From Streptomyces griseus (GTDB taxonomy: Bacteria > Bacteroidota > Bacteroidia > Chitinophagales > Chitinophagaceae): a stretch of 7,558 nucleotides of DNA. A program made the translations under genes and the position numbers. Shown one piece after another: positions 1 through 5,509 of the stretch. The stretch is taken from contig CALPIT020000125.1 of NCBI GenBank assembly GCA_943323705.2, positions 1 through 7,558 on the forward strand, in the 5' to 3' direction. Each line of letters begins with the position of its first letter. Positions within the stretch are counted from its first letter, which is position 1. The notes under the pieces were generated by a model. The model was given only the letters and a program-made list of their open reading frames with translations. It did not search any database and was not told where the DNA came from.

Positions 1-19
1 GAAATGATAGGTTTTTATT

Positions 20-34
20 CGTTCCATAGGAACG
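20..34. repeat. Short perfect palindrome CGTTCC-ATA-GGAACG
   Basis: Six-base perfect arms (20-25 and 29-34) are separated by ATA. The hairpin would be GC-containing, with a 3-nt loop. No T-run follows, so it is not a clear terminator for an upstream gene. It is probably part of another dispersed intergenic repeat cut by the window edge. No second copy was seen in the window. Confidence 0.5.
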
Positions 35-50
35 TATCGTGAAGTAATTA

Positions 51-68
51 GCCACGAATTCACGAATT
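51..68 (+). repeat. Dispersed repeat with tandem 8-mer CACGAATT x2, copy 1
   Basis: The 18 bases GCCACGAATTCACGAATT match 5290-5307 at 17 of 18 positions in the same orientation. Inside, CACGAATT is repeated twice head-to-tail (53-60, 61-68). The sequence belongs to a family of 8-nt-periodic intergenic repeats, of which the copy at 5290 continues longer. Confidence 0.75.
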
Positions 69-69
69 T

Positions 70-112
70 TTTCACCGCGGAGAAATTGAGTATTTAGAGT
101 TTTCGCAGAGAT
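70..112 (+). repeat. TTTCACCGC...CGCAGAG repeat unit, copy A
   Basis: This ~43-nt unit starts TTTCACCGC and ends TTTTCGCAGAGAT. It is followed 85 nt later by a second copy in the same orientation (197-237) and then by an inverted copy (266-306). The ends are well conserved between copies and the middle is degenerate, as expected for old copies of a dispersed non-coding element. Confidence 0.65.
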
Positions 113-150
113 AAGTCGATACCGCTCATTGCCCCCCTCTCACGCGGAGA

Positions 151-179
151 CTTCCCCCTTCGGGGGATTAAGGGGGCTT
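151..179 (-). repeat. C5/G5 hairpin repeat, minus-oriented copy
   Basis: On the minus strand this 29-base unit matches 5250-5278 on the plus strand at 27 of 29 positions (only T/C and A/T differences). It contains CCCCC-TTC-GGGGG (154-158 with 162-166), a strong short hairpin, followed by GATTAAGGGGG. The two copies are about 5 kb apart in inverted orientation. C/G-run repeats of this shape are common between genes in Bacteroidota genomes; no function is established from this sequence. Confidence 0.8.
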
Positions 180-196
180 GAAGTTGGTGAGGTTGA

Positions 197-306
197 TTTC
201 ACCGCTGAGAAAAGAGGAAATGAGATTTCGCAGAGGTGTTTTGGCAAGAAAGCGACAAGAAAGTTATCTCCGCGTAAACTCTATTTCTCCTTTCTCTGCG
301 GTGAAA
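197..306. repeat. Imperfect long inverted repeat (41-nt arms) of the TTTCACCGC unit
   Basis: The left arm 197-237 reads TTTCACCGCTGAGAAA at its start. The right arm 266-306 read on the minus strand begins TTTCACCGCAGAGAAA. By hand alignment roughly four fifths of the 41 positions agree, with a 28-nt spacer at 238-265. If transcribed, the arms could fold into a long interrupted stem. Together with 70-112 this makes three copies of one unit, one of them flipped, which looks like an array of a mobile palindromic element rather than a gene. Confidence 0.65.
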
Positions 307-317
307 ACAAAAAAATA

Positions 318-342
318 TAGTATTATGTATTGCATAGTACTA
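318..342. promoter_or_regulatory. 25-bp near-palindromic operator over the -33 box
   Basis: The half-site TAGTATTATGTA (318-329) faces TGCATAGTACTA (331-342) about a central T at 330. Of 12 position pairs, 10 are exact complements and the other two are T/G. PadR-family repressors bind dyads of this general type as dimers, often at their own promoter. The palindrome contains the TTG at 330-332 that acts as the -33 element, so occupancy would block RNA polymerase. Seen: the dyad and the overlap. Inferred: that the PadR protein encoded at 429 is the ligand. Confidence 0.65.
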
Positions 343-359
343 AATTATTTATACATTTG
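330..359 (+). promoter_or_regulatory. Bacteroidota-type promoter of the padR-pspC operon
   Basis: TTG at 330-332 is followed after 19 nt by TACATTTG at 352-359, a full match to the Bacteroidota consensus (TTG at -33, TAnnTTTG at -7). Transcription would start several bases after 359, giving a leader of roughly 60 nt before the ATG at 429. It is the best promoter in the window, and both its elements are overlapped by inverted repeats. Confidence 0.7.
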
Positions 360-370
360 TGCAGACAAAT
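355..370. promoter_or_regulatory. Inverted repeat ATTTGT-GCAG-ACAAAT over the -7 box and start site
   Basis: Perfect 6-bp arms (355-360 and 365-370) with a 4-nt spacer overlap the end of the -7 box and the predicted transcription start. It may be a second operator for the PadR protein or another regulator, or a small hairpin at the extreme 5' end of the mRNA. Its arms differ from the 318-342 dyad, so it need not bind the same protein. Confidence 0.45.
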
Positions 371-428
371 ACAGAACTCAATGATTTTGATTCTGAATTA
401 AATCACTAAAAAGCATAAAATTCGATCG

Positions 429-761
429 ATGAATATAGAAAACACATCAAGTCAGATGCGAAAAGGAATACTGGAGTTTTGTATTCTTTCCGTCATCAAA
501 CAAGGAGAAGCCTACCCTTCGGATATCATTGAAAAAATGAAATCAGCCAATCTCAACATTTTTGAAGGCACCCTCTACCCTTTATTAACTCGTTTAAAAA
601 ACGCCGAATTGCTCACTTACAGATGGGTGGAAAGCAACAGCGGACCGCCAAGAAAGTACTTCAGCCTTACCGAAAAAGGCAACGAATTCTACAAAGAACT
701 CGAAACCACCTGGAATGAGTTATCAGATGCAGTAAAAACAATCACGGCCCAAAATCAATAA
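429..761 (+). CDS. PadR-family winged-helix transcriptional repressor
   Basis: This is a 110-residue cytoplasmic DNA-binding protein, the usual length for the compact PadR subfamily. Residues 10-88 form the winged helix-turn-helix. The signature EGTLYPLLTRLKNAELL (46-62) covers the recognition helix, followed by the wing TYRWVESNSGPPRKYFSLTEKG (about 63-84) with the conserved GPPRKYFSLT motif. A C-terminal helix (about 85-108) would make the dimer contact. PadR proteins usually repress until a ligand or partner relieves them. The ATG at 429 lies about 60 nt after a strong predicted promoter that carries dyads; Met10 is an alternative start but would cut the N-terminal helix. The next gene begins 26 nt downstream with no terminator, so the two are probably one operon, and PadR genes beside HAAS/PspC envelope proteins are a known arrangement. 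The family is certain; the ligand is unknown. Confidence 0.95.
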   Translation: MNIENTSSQMRKGILEFCILSVIKQGEAYPSDIIEKMKSANLNIFEGTLYPLLTRLKNAELLTYRWVESNSGPPRKYFSLTEKGNEFYKELETTWNELSDAVKTITAQNQ

Positions 762-787
762 TACCCAAAACAATAAAACAATACTAA

Positions 788-2707
788 ATGAAACAAGTCA
801 TCAATATCAACTACCACGGCAGAATCATCCCCATTGAATTGGCTGCTTATGATATGTTGAAAATTTATACCACGAGCTTACAAGTTCATTTTAAAGATGA
901 AGAAGGCAAAGACGAAATCATCAATGATATTGAAAGTCGTATTTCTGAACTTTTTCAGGAACAATTAAGCAAAGGTTCAACATGCATTACTGAAAATGAC
1001 GTGAATGCGATTATTAAAAGCATGGGTAAACCTGAAGAACTGGAAACAGAAACGGTCATTAATAATAATCAATCAGAAAACAGTAAACAACAAGATTTTT
1101 CGTCTACTCATAAACGTTTGTACAGAGACGAAAACAATAAATTGCTAGGCGGTGTGTGTGCCGGATTAGCAAATTATCTAAATATCGATATCGTAGTTGT
1201 AAGAATCATATTCATTATTTTATTTGGTGTAGGATTAATTCCTTATCTGATATTATGGATTGCGGTTCCTAGTTCGGCTACTAAAGAAATAGGATCAAAG
1301 CGTAAAAAATTATACCGCGATACTGATGAAAAAGTAGTTGCCGGTGTTTGTAGTGGATTATCACATTATTTTGGAATTAGCGTATGGATTCCAAGAACCC
1401 TATTTCTGCTACCTATTTTAAGCATGATATTTGAGTGGAATCATTTCTTGTTCAATGTGAGTCCAAGCACATTTGTTATTTATATCATTTTCTGGTTGGT
1501 GATGCCGGAAGCCAAAACCACTTCAGAAAAACTGGAAATGAAAGGCGAAAAAGTAGATATGAATTCTATACAAAACGCCATCAACGAAGAGATGAAAGGC
1601 GTTAAAGAAAGAGCAGAAAAATTAGGAGCTGTTGCCGGTGAAAAAATCAAAGACATCAGAAAAGATTCTTCAAGTCTTTTGAAAAGATTTATAAATGTGA
1701 TTATAGACATATTTGTACTTTTTGTAAAATTCATTGCATATACAACACTTACGATGATGGTAGTATTCTTATTGTCAATCACATTTGCATCATTCGTAGC
1801 CATTCCGTTTAAGGATTTTATTTTGAATGGTTTTTGGCAAAATAGTTTCGCATTAGGAATACTATTTTTCTTCGTCATCCTTGCTACAGTGGGCATCATC
1901 GTTTCGTTGATAAAAAAGATTGCCGGTATCAAAACTAAAAATAAATGGGTAACGACAACCTTTATTGCTTTATGGGTTTTAGGTTGGATTTCATTATTCG
2001 GATTGGCTTCAACTTTAGGCAGTGATTTCTCAAAAGTGAGTCACCGTGATAACAACGAAAAAGAAGTATCCATCACACAACCTGCGAATGGAAAGATGAT
2101 CGTGAATCTAAATAAACATCCATATTTCCATGATGACAACGATAATAGCATCAACTTTTTTGAAGCGCTTGACCTGTTTAAAGATTCGATATATATCGAC
2201 AATGTAAAAATCAAAGTGATTAGATCTCTAGACGATTCTTTTCATGTAAGAATGGTAAATTCAGCGCATGGAAGAACCAGAAATGCTGCTGATACTACAG
2301 CAGCAGCCATTAAAATTAGGACTGCACAAACTGATAGTATCATCACAATTGACCAAGGTATATACATTACAAAAAACCAAAAATTCAGGAACCAGCAAGT
2401 GAATGTACTCATTAGTGTTCCTGTTGGTAAAAGAATCAGCTTGCCAAAATCAAATAGCGTTTCTAATTATGATGATAATGTATGGGAGTTTCAAAACTGG
2501 CATAATGGAAGTAAGTTAAATCAAGAGTTTCAGATGACTGATGAAGGATTGAGGCCAGTGGAAGAATTGGATTCGATGGATAGGCTAGATAAGATGGATA
2601 CGCTAGATAAGCTAGATAGGCTGGATAAGTTGGATTCGTTAATTGAATTAAAGAAAAAACTAGAACAAGAAATTAATAAACAAGAAGCTGTTCAAAAATC
2701 AGTTTAA
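788..2707 (+). CDS. Multidomain PspC envelope-stress membrane protein
   Basis: The 639 residues read as a fusion. Residues ~1-90 resemble the HAAS domain, a helical domain found beside PadR regulators (acidic helix about 36-60, ending in a GKPEEL motif at 80-85). Two PspC domains follow at ~107-163 (LYRDENNKLLGGVCAGLANYL) and ~172-241 (LYRDTDEKVVAGVCSGLSHYF), each with a hydrophobic stretch ending in W-x-V-P or WLVMP. A charged helix spans 245-300. Further hydrophobic segments lie at about 302-340, 350-376 and 387-409. Residues ~425-570 are polar and beta-rich, with IDNVKIKVIRSL and VNVLISVPVGKRI strands like ToastRack/DUF4097-type domains. The tail has eight [LM]-D-x tripeptides (594-617) and then a Lys/Glu-rich helix. 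PspC proteins sense or respond to membrane stress. No PspA or PspB homologue is in the window. The PspC assignment is firm; the HAAS and ToastRack labels are by eye, and topology is uncertain. Confidence 0.92.
   Translation: MKQVININYHGRIIPIELAAYDMLKIYTTSLQVHFKDEEGKDEIINDIESRISELFQEQLSKGSTCITENDVNAIIKSMGKPEELETETVINNNQSENSKQQDFSSTHKRLYRDENNKLLGGVCAGLANYLNIDIVVVRIIFIILFGVGLIPYLILWIAVPSSATKEIGSKRKKLYRDTDEKVVAGVCSGLSHYFGISVWIPRTLFLLPILSMIFEWNHFLFNVSPSTFVIYIIFWLVMPEAKTTSEKLEMKGEKVDMNSIQNAINEEMKGVKERAEKLGAVAGEKIKDIRKDSSSLLKRFINVIIDIFVLFVKFIAYTTLTMMVVFLLSITFASFVAIPFKDFILNGFWQNSFALGILFFFVILATVGIIVSLIKKIAGIKTKNKWVTTTFIALWVLGWISLFGLASTLGSDFSKVSHRDNNEKEVSITQPANGKMIVNLNKHPYFHDDNDNSINFFEALDLFKDSIYIDNVKIKVIRSLDDSFHVRMVNSAHGRTRNAADTTAAAIKIRTAQTDSIITIDQGIYITKNQKFRNQQVNVLISVPVGKRISLPKSNSVSNYDDNVWEFQNWHNGSKLNQEFQMTDEGLRPVEELDSMDRLDKMDTLDKLDRLDKLDSLIELKKKLEQEINKQEAVQKSV
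2567..2638 (+). repeat. In-frame 9-nt minisatellite (8 units) encoding [LM]-D-x
   Basis: Eight contiguous 9-nt units of the form (C/T/A)T(A/G)-GAT-NNG lie in frame near the 3' end of the pspC-like gene. The first and last units are both TTGGATTCG and the third and fifth are both CTAGATAAG. The units use CTA, CTG and AGG codons more than the rest of this gene, where TTA and AGA are common; this suggests spread by unit duplication. Whole-unit slippage would change tail length without a frameshift. Confidence 0.8.
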
Positions 2708-2762
2708 CCTTAATTCAAAAATTTTTCTTTAGCTAATTATTAACTATCTGATTTATCATAAC

Positions 2763-2777
2763 AGTGTCGCTTACACT
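2763..2777. promoter_or_regulatory. Inverted repeat AGTGT-N5-ACACT upstream of the outer-membrane protein gene
   Basis: A perfect 5-bp dyad (2763-2767 and 2773-2777) ends 41 nt before the ATG at 2819 and adjoins TATCTTGC (2777-2784), a degraded -7-like sequence one base short of TAnnTTTG. No TTG sits at the expected -33 distance. The dyad could be an operator for a regulated promoter; short arms make chance occurrence possible. Confidence 0.3.
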
Positions 2778-2818
2778 ATCTTGCGCCGCGAAATATTACC
2801 AAAACATAATAAATTAAA

Positions 2819-5251
2819 ATGAAAATTGTACGTACCCTTTCCGTTTTTCTGATTGTATTAACAACAAATATTGCTTTTGCTCAAACTGCTAATATAACAG
2901 GAAAGACATCAACAGAAAATAAAAGTCCATTATCATTTGTAACAGTTAGTTTACTGAAAAAATCAGACAGTTCACTGGTAAAAGTGGCTGTTTCAAACGA
3001 GGCTGGTAGCTTCACTATGGACAATATTACTTCAGGAAATTATCTATTGAAATTTACAAATGTAGGTTTCGAGCAAATGTTCTTCACCATCGATTCATTA
3101 CAATTTAATTCGAATTTAATTGACATAAAAAATGTTCTTTTAAATAAAACCGTACAATCATTAACTACGCATACCGTCATTGCTAAAAAGCCAATGATTG
3201 AAGTGAAAGCCGATAAAATGATTTTCAATGTCGAATCAAGTATCAACGCCACAGGCAGCGATGCTTTTGAATTGTTGAGGAAAAGTCCGGGTGTGATGGT
3301 TGACAATAACGACAACATCAGTATGAAAGGAAAAACAGGCGTCAGAATTTATATTGATGGCAAGCCAACTCAATTTACCTCTTCTGAGCTGGCATCATTT
3401 CTTAAAGGCATCAATAGCTCCGACATAGAAGCCATAGAAATGATTAGCAATCCTTCTGCCAAATATGATGCCGCTGGGAATGCGGGTGTCATCAACATCA
3501 GATTAAAGAAGAATAAAAAATACGGCACTAACGGTAACGTAACAGCTGGTTATACACAAGGCATCACCCCAAAGTTCAATGAATCTATTGGCTTGAATTA
3601 CAGAAATAAGAAAGTAAACTTTTTCGGGAATTTTGGTCATTCAACTGGGATTTATCAAAATGAAATGAACATCAACAGGAGACAGTTGGATACAGTTTAT
3701 GATTTAAAAAGTGTCAACAAAAATGACAATAATAACTTTAACTATAAAGTTGGAGCAGATTATTTTTTAAATAAAAAGAATACTATAGGGTTTATATCAA
3801 CACTCAATAACTCAGATGGCACACAAACAGGAAATGGCATTACTCCAATCTACTTTAATCCTACAGGCGATTATGTAAAAACATTAGTAGCCAACAGTAA
3901 CGGTATCGGTAGCTCGCTAAATATCAATAACAACATCAATTATCGATATGCTGATACCAGTGGCACGGAAATTAATTTCGATGCTGATTATGGAACTTTC
4001 AGAAAAACCGGAGAAGCCTATCAACCCAATTATTACAATGACATCAACGGTAATCTTATTTACAAAGTGGTGAATAGAAACAATATGCCGGTAAACATTG
4101 ATATTTTCTCTGCTAAAATTGATGTAGAACATAATTGGGGTAAATCAAAAATCGGTTATGGAGCTAAAACATCTTTTGTAAAAACAAAAAACACTTTTGA
4201 GTTTTATAATGATGATGTGAATGGAGTTCCCCAAAAAGTAAACAGCAGAAGTAATTATTTCACTTATAATGAAAATGTAAACGCATTATATGCCAATTAC
4301 AAAAGAGAATTGAGTAAAAAATGGAATTTGCAAGCTGGTATCAGAATGGAACAAACCATCAGTAAGGGTGAGCTCACAAGGGCTGATAGTATTGTACAAG
4401 CTGATAATACGGTTAAAAGAAATTATGCTGATTTGTTTCCATCAGGTGCTTTGACATACACTTTAAATGACAAGAATACTTTCAATCTTACTTATAGTAA
4501 AAGAATTGACCGACCCACCTATCAAGATTTAAATCCATTTGAAAACAAACTAGATGAATTGACTTATCAAAAAGGAAATGCCTTTTTGCAACCTCAGTAT
4601 ACTAATAATGTAGAGCTTTCGCATACATTCATGGGATTTTTAACATCGACTATCAGCTATGGACACACGCGCGATTTTGCCACAGAAATTACGGATACGG
4701 TAAGAAACGCAACATATGTGCAACAACAGAATTTAGCTGATTTGAATTATTATGGCTTTAGTGTAGGAAGTGCAACTCCTTTTAAAAAATGGTGGAGTGG
4801 ATACATCAACATCTGGTATATGTATCAAGATATTAAAGGAAGCATTGGAGAAAAACCATTTCATGTAAAGGTTCCCATGTATGGTGCGTATTGGCAACAA
4901 ACATTTACATTAAAAAAAGAATTTTCTGCAGAATTGAGTGGTTGGTATAATGGTCCTGCATTTTGGGCCGCTACTTGGAAAACCTCACCACAATGGTCAT
5001 TGGACTTGGGATTGCAAAAAACATTCTTTAATAAAAACCTGACTGTAAAAGCTGCGGTTACAGATATCTTCTTTACGGCACCATGGAAAGCAACCAATAA
5101 TTTCGGCGGATTGGCCATTAATGCCAATGGTAACTGGGAAAGCAGAACCTTCAGATTGACCGTCAATTGGAGATTCGGCAGCAATCAAATCAGCGCCAGT
5201 AGAGAAAGAAAAACAGCAAGTGAAGCGGAATCGAAGAGGATTAAGGGGTAA
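2819..5251 (+). CDS. TonB-receptor-like outer-membrane beta-barrel protein
   Basis: This is an 810-residue outer-membrane protein. A Sec signal peptide covers residues 1-21 (K and R, then a hydrophobic LSVFLIVL core, likely cut after AFA before Gln22). A CarboxypepD_reg-like beta-sandwich follows at ~25-110 (NEAGSFTMDNITSGNYLLKF). The TonB plug spans ~125-230, with DAFELLRKSPGVMV, RIYIDGKPT and the closing NPSAKYDAAGNAGVINI. The rest is a ~22-strand-type barrel rich in alternating aromatic residues. The C-terminus ends in NWRFG plus a charged tail (RKTASEAESKRIKG), typical of the OMP_b-brl_3 branch and therefore intact, not made by the adjoining repeat. No SusD-like partner follows, so this is not a SusCD glycan system. 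The substrate cannot be read from sequence; candidates are peptides, metal chelates or other small ligands taken up with TonB energy. Its link to the upstream PspC gene (111-nt gap) is unproven. Confidence 0.94.
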   Translation: MKIVRTLSVFLIVLTTNIAFAQTANITGKTSTENKSPLSFVTVSLLKKSDSSLVKVAVSNEAGSFTMDNITSGNYLLKFTNVGFEQMFFTIDSLQFNSNLIDIKNVLLNKTVQSLTTHTVIAKKPMIEVKADKMIFNVESSINATGSDAFELLRKSPGVMVDNNDNISMKGKTGVRIYIDGKPTQFTSSELASFLKGINSSDIEAIEMISNPSAKYDAAGNAGVINIRLKKNKKYGTNGNVTAGYTQGITPKFNESIGLNYRNKKVNFFGNFGHSTGIYQNEMNINRRQLDTVYDLKSVNKNDNNNFNYKVGADYFLNKKNTIGFISTLNNSDGTQTGNGITPIYFNPTGDYVKTLVANSNGIGSSLNINNNINYRYADTSGTEINFDADYGTFRKTGEAYQPNYYNDINGNLIYKVVNRNNMPVNIDIFSAKIDVEHNWGKSKIGYGAKTSFVKTKNTFEFYNDDVNGVPQKVNSRSNYFTYNENVNALYANYKRELSKKWNLQAGIRMEQTISKGELTRADSIVQADNTVKRNYADLFPSGALTYTLNDKNTFNLTYSKRIDRPTYQDLNPFENKLDELTYQKGNAFLQPQYTNNVELSHTFMGFLTSTISYGHTRDFATEITDTVRNATYVQQQNLADLNYYGFSVGSATPFKKWWSGYINIWYMYQDIKGSIGEKPFHVKVPMYGAYWQQTFTLKKEFSAELSGWYNGPAFWAATWKTSPQWSLDLGLQKTFFNKNLTVKAAVTDIFFTAPWKATNNFGGLAINANGNWESRTFRLTVNWRFGSNQISASRERKTASEAESKRIKG

Positions 5252-5264
5252 GCCCCCTCAATCC
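5238..5264 (+). repeat. Imperfect hairpin containing the stop codon at 5249-5251
   Basis: GGATTAAGGGG (5238-5248) can pair with CCCCTCAATCC (5254-5264) through ten pairs and one A/C mismatch, with a 5-nt loop (5249-5253) that holds the TAA stop. The 3' half belongs to the dispersed C5/G5 repeat at 5250-5278. No T-run follows, so it is a poor intrinsic terminator; it might protect the mRNA 3' end or slow terminating ribosomes. Confidence 0.5.
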
Positions 5265-5278
5265 CCCGTAGGGGGAAG
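5250..5278 (+). repeat. C5/G5 hairpin repeat, plus-oriented copy
   Basis: This is the second copy of the 29-base unit found inverted at 151-179 (27 of 29 identical). It contains CCCCC-GTA-GGGGG (5263-5267 with 5271-5275). That stem and the stop-codon hairpin both use C5263-C5264, so the two folds compete. The repeat begins within the stop codon of the preceding gene. Confidence 0.8.
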
Positions 5279-5289
5279 GTTTTGAGTTT

Positions 5290-5338
5290 GCCACGAATGC
5301 ACGAATTGTTTTGCCACAAAGACTCGAAGACACAAAGC
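5290..5338 (+). repeat. 8-nt-periodic CAC(G/A)AA repeat, copy 2
   Basis: CACGAATG and CACGAATT (5292-5307) are followed after 7 nt by three contiguous 8-mers, CACAAAGA, CTCGAAGA and CACAAAGC (5315-5338). The first 18 bases match 51-68 with one difference. The unit resembles the 'GCCACAAAGACACGAAG' type of intergenic repeat seen in Bacteroidota and other bacteria. No open reading frame or protein similarity is apparent. Confidence 0.7.
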
Positions 5339-5381
5339 ACAACAAATTTTTTAAAATTTCAGTAGTTGGTTTTTTATTGCT

Positions 5382-5415
5382 CCCTTCTCCCTTGGGGGAA
5401 GGGTTGGGGATGGGG
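5382..5415 (+). repeat. Ten-pair hairpin overlapping a G-quadruplex motif
   Basis: CCCTTCTCCC (5382-5391) pairs with GGGGGAAGGG (5394-5403) in all ten positions, allowing one T/G. The 2-nt spacer means the top pair must open in a real hairpin. The same right arm begins a four-tract G motif: GGGGG, AA, GGG, TT, GGGG, AT, GGGG (5394-5415), with all loops 2 nt. It is on the coding strand of gcvT, 120 nt before its ATG but upstream of the predicted promoter at 5510, so it probably acts on DNA or on read-through RNA if at all. Confidence 0.65.
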
Positions 5416-5459
5416 TTTATGATTCTTGAGAGATAGACCATTTTATTTCCGATATCCAC

Positions 5460-5496
5460 TTTTACATTTTACATTCAATATTTTACATTTTACATT
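5460..5496 (+). repeat. Direct repeat TTTTACATTTTACATT x2
   Basis: The 16-mer occurs at 5460-5475 and 5481-5496 (21-nt period) with CAATA between. Each copy is itself a near tandem of TTTTACAT. It lies where the -33 region of the gcvT promoter would fall and supplies only a TTT in place of TTG there. It could be a simple-sequence relic or a regulatory site; 21 nt equals two helical turns. Confidence 0.6.
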
Positions 5497-5509
5497 ATCA
5501 ATCTTCATT

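Larger units (their letters stand above)
1..317. other. Gene-free repeat mosaic upstream of the PadR operon
   Basis: No credible gene is present. Short open frames exist on the plus strand (129-320 and 178-384), but they are read straight through palindromic repeat units and resemble no protein. The stretch is made of at least five repeat or palindromic pieces listed separately: a GTTCC/GGAAC palindrome, an 8-nt-periodic CACGAATN tandem, three copies of a TTTCACCGC...CGCAGAG unit (one inverted), and a C5/G5 hairpin unit. Local base composition is patchy (G/C runs in otherwise AT-rich DNA), unlike the flanking genes. It looks like accumulated non-coding dispersed repeats; a transcribed structured RNA cannot be excluded from sequence alone. 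Confidence 0.7.

Noticed and set aside
129..384. Overlapping plus-strand open frames of 63 and 68 codons
   Set aside because: They run through repeat units and the padR promoter, resemble no protein family, and have no separate promoter or start context.
382..405. TGATTT-N12-AAATCA inverted repeat in the padR leader
   Set aside because: Only the outer six positions pair and the inner ATTC-T-GAAT dyad is off-centre; weak and AT-rich, likely chance.
1480..1932. 150-codon minus-strand open frame inside the PspC gene
   Set aside because: It is antisense to membrane-segment codons of a clearly conserved gene; hydrophobic helices often leave such open antisense frames. It shows no family motif.
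3040..3318. Antisense frames within the outer-membrane protein gene (also 3917-4132 and 4861-5188)
   Set aside because: These are shadows of the real reading frame, short and without motifs.
2819..5251. SusC-type glycan utilisation locus
   Set aside because: No SusD lipoprotein or glycoside hydrolase follows, and the protein is shorter than typical SusC and has the OMP_b-brl_3-type C-terminus.
5344..5359. AAATTTT-TT-AAAATTT inverted repeat as a terminator
   Set aside because: Only A/T pairs with a 2-nt spacer and no following U-run; expected by chance in AT-rich DNA.
5241..5459. 72-codon minus-strand open frame between the outer-membrane protein gene and gcvT
   Set aside because: Its translation is simply the C/G-run repeat units read as protein (NPSPKGEG and SPYGGLRG runs), a familiar artefact of such repeats.
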